Assembly (NCBI RefSeq): GCF_910592395.1 | Contig: NC_088311.1 | Location: 20,092,501-20,156,500, forward strand | Direction: 5' to 3' | Source of the DNA: Lineus longissimus | Lineage: Eukaryota > Nemertea > Pilidiophora > Heteronemertea > Lineidae | DNA: 64,000 nucleotides | In this document: piece after piece, positions 13,253-25,606 of the stretch | How the letters are laid out: each line of letters starts with the position of its first letter | Numbering within the stretch: position 1 is the first letter of the stretch | Translations under genes and position numbers: made by a program | The notes under the pieces: generated by a model | Databases searched by the model: none | Seen by the model: the letters and a program-made list of their open reading frames with translations, nothing else | What the model was told of the DNA's origin: nothing

Positions 13253-14957
13253 CTGAGGAGAGAAAACTAATTTACTAATTTGTTTCCTGATATTGAGCTA
13301 TAGAACTTGGCCAGAAATTTAGATTGAAAAGCCATCTCCGTTGAGGTACATGTAACACAGACCGAGAACACCAGGTACCATACTGGTATTCATGCATACC
13401 ATATTGGAATTTATGAATACCATATTGGTATTTAATTATGATTATCACATTGGTATTCAACATTGATCATGAGAAGAATAGCATGTCTTTGGTAGAGCTG
13501 CCAATTGGTAATGGAGTTCCCCAAGGGTGAATGATTGGACCACTCCTCTTCAGTATCTAAATGGGTCTTTTTGGGGATCAACAATCCCTACCAGCATTGC
13601 TGGCCAAAGATATGTTTGCAACTAAAATTGGATCTAGGACACAACAACAAATGTCCAAGTGCTTTGCCAAAGATTTTGCAATAGAAATTGGTCACAACAA
13701 GAAACTTTATTTGAAACCACATTATCGAAAAATATGTACAACGCTGAGTGCAATAGAGAATACAAAGCAATTATATACAGATATATACAAAATGAATGAT
13801 ACATGGTCAAATTTGGTGCATGTAGATATGGAATATAAGGAAACTATAATCATCACCTGGAGAGAGGCAAAAGTAACATTAGTAACTGTAACCAGGTGAG
13901 GATGTTTTGATGGTGAAAGTGGTGAATTAACCCCTTTAAAGCTGGACAAAAAATATCCTGTCAACATTGCAAATTACATATCTCTATGAGTGGCGATTTT
14001 TCCTTTTTATTCAAGTTGTGTATCAGCATCATGCCTGCCATGGATCAGTTTAGCTGAGTCAGCAGAAGGAAGTTGCATGTGATAAGAATGATTCCAGCAC
14101 TGAAAGAGTTGTTATGCAAAGAGTTTCTGTCATAGAATTCATGACGGAGGATAATCATCACAGATTCTACCTTTCTATGACGGCCATCATAGAATCTATG
14201 ATGGGAGATATGTCACAATATGTGGTTTTGTGACAAACATCATACAATCTACCATGCAGACATGGCAAAAGAAGCCAAGTCTAATAACCAATGAAAATGT
14301 GCATCAAGGAAACAAGAGTTGAGAAACCTGCATAAAAACATAAATAAAGAAGATATTAGTGCATTAGGACATCTAGAGGATCAGGGCCGGACTAGACAGG
14401 GCAGAAGCTGCTGGAGTCCCTCCACCAAATCGAATTGTATCTATTGGCTCTATGCGCACATTTATAAGCTGCATTCTAACAATCGGTACGAGCTTTTATC
14501 AGTATTTTAAGTCGGTAGTTTACACATCATTAGTTCTGGCTTACAATTGCTCTGACTATTCACTGACCCCAGCTTGAGAAAGGGGTGAACATCTTTGACC
14601 CTTCTAACCCAAGGAAAGCTATCTCTTTTGTTTCATTTATGTATCAACTCCAAGGTGTCTACCAAAATCCAAGATGGCCACCAAACTATAAAACCTTAAG
14701 TTAATTCTACTGTTCCTTTGTACCCCCAATCTCCATTACTATCCCTTGCTAGGGCAAACAGAACTTGCAATTAGCATAGAATCGCTACAAATTTCTAGTA
14801 ATGATTAATTGTTCTATTCTGAATAACGGTGTGTGTTACTAAACGAAAATCTCTTGAGCTAAAAATGCAATGAAGCAGGGCCCTGAAAGTTAGAGTTTTA
14901 TCGTACAGTCCTTGAAGTAGCGCAAAGAGGGCGTTACTAGTCCTGTCGGTGTGTTAC
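13253..14957. other. Intron with short repeats and a reverse-transcriptase relic
   Basis: It contains ACCATATTGGTATT-type tandem motifs at about 13377-13462, a degenerate non-LTR reverse transcriptase fragment at 13480-13700 and a short palindrome at 14184-14204 (CCATCATA, 5-nt loop, TATGATGG). Nothing else is recognisable. Confidence 0.7.
13480..13700 (+). pseudogene. Non-LTR retrotransposon reverse transcriptase relic
   Basis: Plus-strand translation from about 13480 reads LPIGNGVPQG, stop, MIGPLLFSI, stop, MGLF. GVPQG followed by GPLLF is the conserved block preceding the catalytic aspartates in LINE-type reverse transcriptases. About 20 residues further on, ALLAKDMFA sits where the FADD catalytic motif belongs, with the first aspartate replaced by lysine. 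Two in-frame stops and the damaged catalytic site mean it is dead. No 5' or 3' end of the element can be traced. Confidence 0.65.
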
Positions 14958-15053
14958 CTTAGACTCTTCAGGCGCTGGGTAGGAGCGCTGGATACCCATG
15001 TCGGGTGGAGGAGACGTTGGGAGGGGAGGTGCATCTACCTCCGAGTCCGAGTC
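14958..15053 (-). CDS. MPDZ: MPDZ/PATJ-like exon: acidic and proline-rich linker
   Basis: Acceptor ATTCTTTAG and donor GTAACAC bound a 96-nt, phase 0-0 exon of 32 codons: DSDSEVDAPPLPTSPPPDMG and then a short polar tail ending EESK. It belongs to the PDZ5-PDZ6 linker. DSDSE is a typical casein kinase 2 context, and PPLPTSPPP could be bound by SH3 or WW domains; both are inferences from composition. Because it is in phase 0 at both ends it could be skipped without changing frame. Confidence 0.85.
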
Positions 15054-17476
15054 CTAAAGAATCATCAGATATTGCGACGTTAATTCATTGAGTGGAGATG
15101 ACGAGGTTAATATTGTTATGGAATCCAAATCTGCCCACCTTAGGCACTGAAGTATAGTACATAATAAGAATGCTTAGTGATATCAAGAATTTATAAGGAC
15201 TAATTCTTGGTCATATTATTAACTTTTTGCATTGCCCAATTCGAAATAGAGTGACGGCAGGAAAGGTGGCATACACATACTGCATACTGCAAACCCCAAA
15301 ATTTTGGCAGATTTGGTGAAAAATATAGCAATTTTATTTTTATGGGAAACACCAATAGAAATTTCGCAATCTGCCAAATTAAATATCATCCTAAGCTCGG
15401 TAGATTTGGATGAAACAGACAAAAGGGCTGATGATTTGACAATCGTCAATCCTTATCAAGAAAAGAGACTGAAGTAAAGGATTTGTGCAGAGTCTGTTCA
15501 ATAAAAAATATGTGCATTGCTCTCATTCATTTAGTGTGAAAAAGCAAAATGTTATAGCCTGTGGAAACAGCACAAGATTTGAACAAACTATGCACAAGTT
15601 GGTGTATTAAACATACTAAGGGAAGCAGAGGTACTCATATAAAGAATATATGATACTATATTCTCAAAATCATTCAACAACCTTGTTCCTACAACCAAAA
15701 TACTCCATTCCCCTCTGTAGAAACAAGGTACAGCATGAGACACGCCAAGAGAATGTACCACTGACATCCTTTGATGCATTCCGGCAAAAGAATTTGAAGG
15801 CAGTACTGCCAGACCTTGCACTCATTGAGGCTGCAAAAGCAGTACCTCCATTTCGAGTCATAACGTTGGTACTGTTGTTGACAAGCTTGACAATGTGATG
15901 TCAGGACTTATGACACCATGATGTCAAGGCTTTATGATAACAATGCAATAAAAAGGAGGCTCGGTCAATGGAAAACAGCCCGCATGTGCAAAAATCATTC
16001 AATAGATGATTCGGATGACTTGAGTACATGTTTTGTTCTTAATGGAGTCAGCAGTGCTGATGGGGTTTTTCTTCAGTAGAGTTCCCCAGATGTGTCTCAT
16101 GCTGTTAAAACATCACGCTGAAAACCAATATCAGAAAATACTCGATGAAATAATCACTAAACACACTCAGAAATCACCACATAACACCCGATAGACTTAA
16201 AACAACCAATAATATTATAGAAAGATGAAAAAACCATGACAGAAAACTGCCACCTGAACACCAATGTTTTTCAAAGTTTCGGCAAGAATTGATAAAGGCT
16301 CGTCTTTATTAATTCTTGGTTTCAGAGAAACGCCTTATCAACATAGCAGGACATTCACAAAAGGCATGCTTCAAAATATCTGCATCAAATGACTTAAAAC
16401 ATTCACCAAATTGAGACTTAAGAAGTAACTGAGACTTTTTCATGCTTAGGTCTTAGATTTAACCTTTACCTTACGGTAACCAGAGGTTCTCTATAAAAGT
16501 TATGAATGCAAATGATAATTTGTAGGTCAAAAGGTGATACACAGTACTAGCCAGAAGTAACAATCATTGTGGCAAGCAAAATGCACTTACACTAGACTTA
16601 TTCTTCACTAATTATGGATAAAAGAATCTCTGCTTGTGAACTACACAACAGGGCTGCATCTAGACTCAACTAGAATCCATGTTTGCGTGCAAGAAAGCTT
16701 GTTACTTTTGACCATGACTGTAACAGGAAGAAAACATGAAACTCACGGGTGAGGTCACACTTAAACGAAGACACCATTTCTGATTCCGAAAGAAAATTTC
16801 ACTTAACTCGCAACAACCAACTACATGAAGATCACGGTATTATGTGTGCTAAGACTAAATCAATACTAGTCTATTCTCGATAATACCTACCATTAAAACG
16901 TTTGCTATTCATTTTGGTTTTTAATTACTGCAATTTTCTCTGAATGACTGAAATCCGCGGTGGCCAAAATGATTTTTATATATTCGACTAAAGTATGCCT
17001 GACAAGAATCCAACGAAATTCCACCAAAACAAAAAATCTATCTTTTCTCAGAATCTCGAGTATTGAAAAAATCTCTCAAAATCCAAAAACGCCAACCCCG
17101 ATATGCCGCAGAAAAAGAACGCTACCCGTAATGTGAAACAATCAGTGTTACGATACAAGAACAATACCACAAACCTTGGGTAGGAGGGGCAATAATGAGT
17201 GGAAGAGCCCACAACTGTACAAATTTCACTCTCAAACATGCACTGCAGCTATCCAGTACAAGTGCCAGCCTCCCTTCAAAAATATCAAACCCAGCAAGAT
17301 TCTTGTGAGGGTGGGACATGAAATAAAGGAACAGCCAACACCAACCCATATACTGTACATATCACATACATTTTGGCTATTCTAAGAGTGTGTTGGCCAC
17401 CCTCTGTAGAATATCAAAACCGTTGCTTCATCCTCTAGCAGGAGAACAGCATGCACTAACAAGAACTAACCCATAC
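15054..17476. other. Intron, nothing recognisable
   Basis: AT-rich sequence without exons, tandem arrays or recognisable transposon ends on either strand. Confidence 0.6.
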
Positions 17477-17566
17477 CTGAGGAGTCTCCGTTTTAGGCAC
17501 TTGATTCAGCCGTGGGAGCTTGTACTTTGGTTTTGGCGGAACGGGTGGTGGAATTTTTTTATTTTT
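17477..17566 (-). CDS. MPDZ: MPDZ/PATJ-like exon: lysine- and proline-rich linker
   Basis: A 90-nt, phase 0-0 exon encodes KNKKIPPPVPPKPKYKLPR and then NQVPKTETPQ. The donor is GTATGGG; the acceptor TTTCTCCAAAG is acceptable but not strong. PPPVPPKPK resembles a class-type SH3-binding motif, and the basic character contrasts with the acidic exons on both sides. It sits in the PDZ5-PDZ6 linker. Being short, skippable and with a modest acceptor, it may be alternatively spliced. Support is frame continuity and composition only. Confidence 0.72.
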
Positions 17567-19744
17567 CTTTGGAGAAAGAGGATCTACACTACTCGATGCG
17601 GGCGGGCATCTCTATCGTGCAACAAAAGAGGAGAGAGTTTACACAAGATGTCAACAAAGAAGACTTAACGTTATCAACCTCAAATGACCGAGTGTGAAAT
17701 CCAGGATTAATCGATTAATCCAAGGTAGTAATTGCAATTGTGGACCCAGCCACACATTCCACAGAAATTAACACCACAGTTTTGAAACTTAATGGTGATT
17801 GAAACTGAGTAAACTAGATTTCCAGCCAAGGAATGAAGAATACACACTGCCTGTAAAATCAACTTTTCTTTTCAGGAGAAGCTGTAAAGGCTGACAAGCC
17901 ATGTGTTGCAATTGGAAAATGCTGCTTTTTCACAGAGCAAATTTTGATAAGAATGCAATTCGAGATACCAAAAAACTGGTCAGTAATTTTGCTCAAAGAG
18001 CACAACTAATGAAGTTGTATCCATCCAAAGATGAGTTCGAACCAAACTTAGTTGGCATGAAAGTGACAAGATCTCAGTCATTTCAGGTTTGCGCACATTC
18101 AACTAGGTTACATTTTTGACCTTCCAAGCACTCGTATCATCAGAAATATTTCCATCATCTCTTCTCTCCATAAAGGCCGAGGCCAATTCTTCACAATATG
18201 TAAGGATCTGTGGTACAATTAAAGCTTCGGTACAATTATAACCTGTATGCATAAATGCGCACAGCCAGCTGTTTTCCACAGATATTCTTCATCCAGCTGT
18301 GCTTGGTCGGCCAAAGGAAAAAAATAAATAATAGATCTACGAAGGAAGGAAGTCATTGTTTTACTTCTATCAATCATTTGTTTCGAGTTTCTCCATAAAA
18401 AGATTCAGATGCAATAATTCATACTACAGTACCCCATGCAATATCTGGCTGATTGCAATTCAAAACAATAATTATTCCTGAATGCATCTAAGGCCACTGA
18501 AGATTGATTTCATGGTTCTCATCAGCGCCCTTAACTAATTCTGCATGCACTACCACAGTTCATCACTTTACATACTGTAGCTTAATCTTTTACAAAAATG
18601 AGTAATAGTTTTCACATATCACAGGCGTTAGTTCACTTTTAAAAAGATGATTTTCAATATCAAGAACGCTACTGTGTTGATTCTTTAGTAGGAGGAGGAA
18701 ATCGTTCAAAAGGAATTCAGATATAAAAGGTTGGTTAGTCGTATCATGACACACATCTCAGCAGAGTCAGATTCCATCTCGTCCAAGAGATGGAAGCACT
18801 GTTTATCTTGAAATTAAGTGTGTGGTTTAAATGCATGCTTAGATCAAATAGTAAATATGCATCTGCCAACAGAGGCAGGAATAAAGAAGAAAGTTCGAAT
18901 CGAAAGAAAATTTACAAAATTTTCTATTCAAAGATAAAGTTGAAAATTGAAGTTCTTCACTGCCAGATTGAAACCATTGATAGTAAATGTGAAGAAGAAT
19001 AAACAACTATTGATAATTCTGAAGAATTTGAAGAAGACAGATTGAAGAACTAAACAAAATAGAGAGGATGACAAAGATTCTCAAAGGTATATGTAGACAA
19101 ATATCATTTTCTCTTTGAGTTTGAGGGGTAAAACAGCTATTCATTTTAGAGGTGTCCTCTTGAATACTGCACTAGAACATTGCTGATATAGCCTTAAGAC
19201 CTGTTATAGAAGCCTTTCATTATTCCCTACACCGGGCTTACAACCTCAATAATTTACAACCACAAAATCAACAAAAATGTGTCTTTTCTCTGGCTGAGGG
19301 AAGGGAAGGGTATGGAAAAAACGTGGAAGGGAACCAATCACACCTCTATCCCAACTCCAAAGCTTTGCCTCTCCAACATGTCCAACATGATTAAACCATG
19401 CAATTAACAAGGCTTAGCATAAAATACCATCTGCCCACGGCCTTGGTACAAGAGCAAGATATCTAGACAGTGGCACAATACCAGACAATGGCACTCATGG
19501 TACGGTGCAGTACTTAGTTATGCGCATACATAACTGGACACAAATTCTGGCAAACACAGCACTGCTTCTAGTCCACAAAGGAATATAGGCAGACAGTGTC
19601 TCCAGATTGCCGTACACAGGTTTATGGTTATAAGTGACATCAGCCACAAAATTTTGGAGGCATGGACTGAAGCAGTTTTGAGATATCTTGGCTCTTGATC
19701 AAAGGCACAGACGAGCGAAAAACATAGATGTTGGTTGACTATAC
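17567..19744. other. Intron with one copy of a dispersed repeat
   Basis: A stretch at about 18160-18310 resembles 59205-59350 (shared core CGGTACAATTATA followed by ACCTGTATGCAT or ACCTGTGTGTAT). No other structure is recognised. Confidence 0.6.
18160..18310 (+). repeat. Dispersed repeat, copy 1 (copy 2 near 59205-59350)
   Basis: Both copies contain a variant of GGTGCAACTATAGCCTCGG or its AT-richer form, then CGGTACAATTATA, ACCTGTNTGNAT and a GTTTTC(C/T)(A/G)CA segment. Identity appears to be about 70 percent. The family is unknown. Confidence 0.45.
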
Positions 19745-19900
19745 CTCTTTGGGGTCAGGGGTCAGGTCGATAATGAGGACCTCCTTGGGCTTGTTAAAGG
19801 CCTGAATTCGGGCGGGTGCGGGCAGGTTTGGGGCAAGCTCGGGCTGCCAGACTGCCCAGTCCGAGTCAGAGCTTTCACTGTAGTCGTACTGACCATGCGG
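19745..19900 (-). CDS. MPDZ: MPDZ/PATJ-like exon: acidic linker
   Basis: Acceptor TTCTGTCTTAG and donor GTATAGTC bound a 156-nt, phase 0-0 exon of 52 codons. It begins PHGQYDYSESSDSDWAVWQP and ends EVLIIDLTPDPKE. The serine/aspartate cluster and tryptophans suggest a short linear interaction motif inside the disordered PDZ5-PDZ6 linker. VLIIDLTPDP is unusually hydrophobic for a linker and may be a bound segment. I recognise no domain. Frame, phase and splice sites support it as coding. Confidence 0.87.
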
Positions 19901-20589
19901 CTAAGACAGAAAACAACAAATAATCATGCTATTGATGAGTGAGTGTCGAGACGTATATATGTACATGTACATGCTTTTTTAAAGTAACAGTTTCATAAAG
20001 TTAGACTGGAGTTGCTGCATAAGATGACCGAGTCAAGCTCTTCAATTCAAAGTGAAAGATTATGCATTGCAGAGTGATTTTAGTGGGTTTCATTGGACAA
20101 TTTGAGAACATCTTTTACTAAGGATTTTTGTTGCAGTGACCTGCGACATTTATTGCACTGAGAGAAATTTCTCTCACTTGTAGGGTCATCACAGGTCCCA
20201 AAACAATAACTAGTCATCACTACAACTGTAACAAATATCAAACCAGGAAATGAACAGTTACCTGCAGGCTAGCAATCTTCTCATTGTTTGTATCAGCAGC
20301 AATTTTTGCAAGTCACTGCAACAAAAATCTCTTGTTGGCGGGATGCTTTATTTGAATCAGTTACAAATTAACGCTTTCAATCTCTTAGCGATGGACCATC
20401 TGTAATGTTTTTAATACATCTTTGGGAGACAAAGGATCAAGTAGACAAGTATTGAGGAAAGGGCAAAAACTGTAGGATTGAAAAGCAATCATGAAAAGTT
20501 GAGAATCATATCAAAAGACTGGAACTGAATGGAAGTCAAATTTATCAAAATATTTTGTGAGGGATAGAAAAAATTGTAACGATATATAG

Positions 20590-20658
20590 TAGAACCTCTG
20601 TTTCGAGGACACCCTGGGACTGACAAATGTTGCCCTTAATAGAGCGGTGTCCTGAGTT
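20590..20658 (+). mobile_element. AGAACCTCT MITE fragment
   Basis: The sequence runs AGAACCTCTGTTTCGAGGAC, ACCCTGGGACTGAC, then an inverted partner AGAGCGGTGTCC. This left-end/right-end layout (AGGACAC ... GTGTCCT) is a widespread animal MITE type. Other fragments lie at 2088-2110 and 55721-55758. Confidence 0.5.
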
Positions 20659-21619
20659 ATCATAGGGTAACTGAGTGTGAAATGCAGGGTCAGTTAGGTT
20701 GCAAGTAGAAAAAGAGAATTCAAGAAGAAAAAGAGCAAAAATGTGGCACTTAGAGCCAATGGACACTTCACCATAAATGTATCCAACCAAAACCTGAACA
20801 AAACCAAGACCACCTTCGATCTATGTCTAAAGGAACTGGCAAAATCCAAAACCAAAGCGAAGTTCAAAATATTTCAAAGATGTTAGGGAATTGGAAAATG
20901 ATTGGAAATAGAGTTCTACACCACTCATCATGCGTATATTCTGTCAGCAATATCATATTTGATTGTGTTCAATGCTTGTGTAGGTGTAGCCTGATGGTGA
21001 TTTGTTACATGAGGCTGTGTACATCCCTTGTGAATTTGTGGCGTTGTTTCAATTGTCTACATTGCTCATTCCCTGATACAACCAATGGGAACATCCAATA
21101 AGCCAAACAAAGGTTCATTTCATGTGTGGCGTGTCACAGGTGAACACGGAACAAGGACACACTGCACAAGCAAACTGCCTTACAGTAGGTCCAGGCAATA
21201 CACCTGACTGCAAGAAGAGGTGGCATGCTTCAATCAACAGTATAGCAGCAGTAGCCATTCACTGAAAAGCTGTGATTTGTACTATCCTGCTGTGCATACT
21301 AGGCAACAGCAATAGCCATGTTAGCTGTAGATGTAAATACTATAGTGGGTGCAGGTGATGACAGCAAGTTGTGCTATCAACTTGGGTAGACACGGCAACA
21401 GTCGTGATGACATTCGTGACCACAATTACCATTAACAGCAATGTCGGTATAAAGATGCCCAACAGGTCAAGTGCTGGATTGCCGACTGTCAGTGGAAGAG
21501 TGTAAACAGAAATTTGTACTGCTAATAGCAGTGGGAACAGGTATTTACAGGTGAAGTGGTCACAGCAAACAGTTGTGATAACACTCAACATCACCAGTGG
21601 TTGGTGTCATAAACGGTAG

Positions 21620-22050
21620 ATCAACACACATAACGTGTAGGTTCCTAACAGTCAACACCTGTTGGATTAACATCAACAGTAACAGTGGGTATTTTTGACA
21701 GCACACTGTAACCAATATCCAGGATATGTGTTGGTTCCTAACAGTTTACAGCAGTGCAATTACCATCAACATTAACAGTGGCTATTGTCAACACTAGGAG
21801 GTAAACTATTACCAGCATATGCTGTTAACAGCTGTGGGATTACCATCAACAGTACCAGTGGCTATTGTCAACACTAGTAGGGAGCTTGACCCAGGATACT
21901 TGTTGATTCCTAACTGTTAACAGCTATAGGATTACCATCAACATTGCCAGAGTCTACTGTCAACAGTGGTGGGTCACCGCCACCAAGGATATGTGTTTCA
22001 AACTAATCCAGGGATCACCATCAATGTTAAAGGTATTGGGGTATCAGCCA
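21620..22050 (+). repeat. Degenerate tandem array, 80-93-bp units
   Basis: CATCAACA or CATCAAT recurs at 21671, 21764, 21844, 21936 and 22019, spaced 93, 80, 92 and 83 bp. It is accompanied by TTCCTAACAGTTNACAGC, CAGTGGCTATTGTCAACACT and GGATATGTGTT. Weaker copies may extend left to 21350. The array ends about 180 bp from the exon at 22224. Confidence 0.7.
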
Positions 22051-22223
22051 CTGACAAGTAAGGAAGAGGTACAAGTACAAAGTGTTGTACTGTCAACATC
22101 AACAGTGGGTTCCATTAATGACAGAGAGCATTCTCCCATAACAATCCAATCACCAGAGCATTCCTGAGCAGTGTAGTACAAACAGGTAGGCGGGTGAGAA
22201 CAGAGATGGAGAAATGAACCAAC

Positions 22224-22949
22224 CTCGCTATAGGTGCCAAACGGGGCATGGCTGTTATCCTCGGGTGTTGAATCAGCGGAGTAATGTGGTTTCTCACGGG
22301 TGATTAAGTTGATGTGCCGCATGGGAATCGGCGGAGGAAGTGATGGAGACAATGGAGGGGAAGACAGGGTCACCTGGGATTCACTCTTGAAGGTCAGCAA
22401 CTCGACAGGAGGCGAGGCCGGAGGTGGTGTGTTGTTATCTGACAAATCGCTGTCGAGTTCCTGGATGATGGGATGGGCAGGCCGGGGCGGTGCCTGGGGT
22501 GGTGTGACACTCACGTTAACTTCCCATCCGGCCTCAACTTCGGCATCTCGTTCCGCCTTGGCTCGTACTTCCTGTATCGCCTTGGCATGGGCGTCGCGTT
22601 CCGCCATGGCCTGGGCCTCCGTATCCGCCTCGATTTCTTCCCTTAAATGCTGTGGCAGATCCAATTCAAAAAGTAAATCTTCGGTCGTGTATTCTTTTAT
22701 CTTAAATGTCTCAAAATCTGAATCATTTTCATGGCCGTGTTGGTCATATTCATGTTCATATAAGTCGAAAGTGAACTCAATAGGAGGGTCGGGGTAGCCT
22801 GGTTGTTGCTGCGGTAAGCCGTTATCAAGCTGAAAGCTGTTATCCCGCTGGGTATAAGCGTCTGGGACATCTGTAGACGATTCAAGCTCTAATTCATGCT
22901 TTGGCCGCGGTGCGAAGATGTCCGGGAAGCCGGTAAAGATCCGTGGCAT
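22224..22949 (-). CDS. MPDZ: MPDZ/PATJ-like large exon: acidic, helical and proline-rich PDZ5-PDZ6 linker
   Basis: This 726-nt, phase 0-0 exon (242 codons) is the largest in the window. The acceptor is CCTACCGCAG and the donor GTTGGTTC. Roughly: residues 1-75 are polar and acidic with QQQ and histidines (YEHEYDQHGHENDSD); residues 85-145 are a strongly charged Ala/Glu/Lys/Arg segment (REEIEADTEAQAMAERDAHA and on) predicted by eye to be one long helix; residues 150-240 are proline-rich (TPPQAPPRPAH, PPPASPP, SPPLSPSLPPPIP). There are no PDZ hallmarks. The long open frame, its ends at canonical splice sites and agreement of phase with both neighbours support it. Vertebrate MPDZ and PATJ also have their longest early linker here, but I recall no such helical block in them. 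Confidence 0.9.
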
Positions 22950-23787
22950 CTGCGGTAGGAAGCAACTCAAGCATCAGGAAGAAATAAGCTACATGCATAA
23001 GGAGGCATTCTATCAACTATCTACCATTACACTTAAAGTGACCAGCCAACCAATTTCCCATGAATATGTCCCACAGCGAGACTCGTCTATACCAAAATAA
23101 CCATATTTCAAATCGGTATCAATTTTTGTTATATTAATCTTGCTCACATCAAAGCTTACTCATAATTTAGTCTCCACCAAGTCAAACATTGTAGACCGTA
23201 ACTCTGCGTTTTGTTTAATTCCCAGACAAAATAACTGCCAAAAATAAGAAAATCTTACTGAATTGCTGTTGGAAGTGTTGATGATATCGACATTGGCTGA
23301 TCACTCTGATTAGACAAAAATAAACTTCACCATACTCAAATTAATAGATGGGATGAAAATCACACTACATGTACATTTATATAAAACAAATTATCGAACA
23401 TAAGAAAAGAAAATATAAACCTCTCATTTGATAATCAAAGAATTAGCTTTGCTGAGAAGGCAGCTCTTTCAGATGGTGAGTTTAGGGGCAACAAATTCCT
23501 TGGTCATCAAAATGCATTCAAGGTTTCAAGGGTGTCATGACAAAACAGAAAGAATTTTAAAGTATCTTATAAAAATACTGCTTGCAAGTAAATTATAGGA
23601 AATGCTGCAGTACCAACATGTATTACGCAGAAACCTGTTAACCCATCAAGAGACTGCAAGCAAGGGAGTGGATGGGGACGACAGTAGAAGTGTAGTAGTT
23701 TAGGCAGACTCTTAGATCACAAGGGCCATAGTCAAAGCACCTACTATAGCAGTGGGTAAAGTTCAGCGCACCACAAAGGAGCAAGTT

Positions 23788-24000
23788 TTGTCACTGTGAC
23801 CTGCAACAATTATCTCTGAGACAACTGATCAGATGATTTCGTCCGCAGGTAAATCCGGTAATCGCTGGTTTGATATTGATGCAGGTCTCTGCGATCACTG
23901 ATTCTGGTTGCAGATACTGATTCTGGTTGCAGATTTTTATTGCATGATCATGATCACAGGTAACAGTGACAAAGATTGCTAGTTTGCGGGGAAGTTTAGA
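23788..24000 (+). repeat. Dispersed repeat built of GTTGCAGGT / TGACCTGCAAC modules
   Basis: The block opens with CACTGTGACCTGCAACAAT, carries GTAATCGCTGGTTTGATATT then GATGCAGGTC at 23858-23886, has GATTCTGGTTGCAGAT twice in tandem, and closes with ACAGTGACAAAGATTGCTAG. The same phrases occur at 29640-29770, 34560-34700 and 53940-54140, and in shorter pieces at 4628-4765, 20128-20345 and 33700-33745. Modules appear in both orientations within one copy. Confidence 0.7.
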
Positions 24001-25606
24001 ACTAGCCAGAAGCAAAAATGGCAGAGAACTGTTGAAGAAGCTTCTTTAACATGTTTAATGAAACAATGCAGCACATGTCAAAATCATAGGAATCTGAAGA
24101 AATATATCCTCGAGGGATAGCTGGGGTACCATGCCCAAGGTTTCTAAAGACAGATAAACTGATGAGAGTTTAACTCGACAGCACTGCCCTACCATTAGGA
24201 ATCTCGCGAGCGAGGGGCCATGGAAAATATGCAACTGGATTGGGAAGAAAATACGAAACAAGCAATGATTTGCGCCATGCAGGGAAAATGTTTACACAAT
24301 GATATAGAGAGCATGCATGAGAGAGAAACGACCATGAATATGATGAAGAGGCCAAAAGTGAACTGAGTGCAAGAATATATCTGAGAAATTCGATCAAAAT
24401 TCAAGACTGATAAAACAGACAAATTATTTAAAAAGAGATACAGTCAATAGAAATCTTTGTCATTCTTGCTCTCACTTCAAGCCATAATCAGCTATTATAC
24501 AAATAACACCATAAAATAGTCGATATACACAAAATAATTGGCAAACAAGATTAATGAATGGTAAATCACAAGAAACAGTTAATCATAAAACGTAAAGTTA
24601 TCGAACACAAACACACGTAACAAAACAATGAGTTGCTTTCAAAAATCTTTATGTGTGATGGTGAAAGTGTGTGTTAGTGTGTGTGCAACACGATTGATCA
24701 AGTTGATATGAAATCCATTTCCCTAGATGACGATACACCCAGTCTGTCTCCTCCTAGTCCCTTCTATCAGTGATGCCTCTTTTTGTCGATTTCTAAACAT
24801 CCTTCGGACATTGTATCAGGTCATTTCCATTTTTCTCCAAATTCGCGATGTTGTGACCCAATTGTTTCATACAAGCACATGGACTACTTCGACCATACAT
24901 TAGTACTATTGGCTTCAATGAGTAACTTTATCCGACCCATTGCAGGGAATTGGATAAGAATACTAACAATGTATCAACAGCAGAGCACAAATAACCTTCA
25001 AGAAGCATAAGGCAACTCGTATAGATCCAACATCTTATCATCAATCAACCTGGACCTCTAGGATATTTGGATAAGCTTCCTTAATCAAAACTAGTTACGG
25101 TCATATACTCCATCTGTCAAAATTCTAACCTGCTCGATCAAGAAATCTATCTACAATTAATTCACGCCACAAGACTTTCAAAATTGAAACAACATCGAAT
25201 CTTAGTATGTCTACACTATGTTCAGACATGCGTAGAAGTCATGTGACCTTACCGGTGCATTGTGGGTGTAACATTGGTGCAGCAATCTCCCCAAGTACTA
25301 GCTTGTTTTGACTTTTGACTCGACTACACAAACAGCACATGTTCATGATGAGTTTAAACACGGTTATATTCTCATATTTTCCATCGCAAAGGTCATTTAA
25401 GATCTGCCTTCAGCATCCCTGAAACGTTTCAATTTCCACACCCAGAAACTTATTGCAAAATGAATGACATAAATTTTCAGATAGACATGTGTTTAAACTC
25501 ATCAGGATTTAACACACACCACACGAGCCTTGACCCCCCTCGAGGGCCAAAACATATGATTAATTAAAATTCACCTTTTGATTAAAATAAACATATTAGA
25601 ATAAAA

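Larger units (their letters stand above)
19901..22223. other. Intron with dispersed repeats and a degenerate tandem array
   Basis: It holds a fragment of the GTTGCAGGT-type family (20128-20345), a MITE fragment (20590-20658) and a degenerate array of 80-93-bp units (about 21620-22050) next to the large linker exon. Confidence 0.65.

Noticed and set aside
13561-13899. 112-codon plus-strand gene
   Set aside because: Its start lies just after a stop inside a reverse-transcriptase relic; treated as part of that dead element.
22300-22797. 165-codon plus-strand open frame
   Set aside because: It is antisense to the 726-nt linker exon; its serine- and glycine-rich product is a by-product of that exon's composition.
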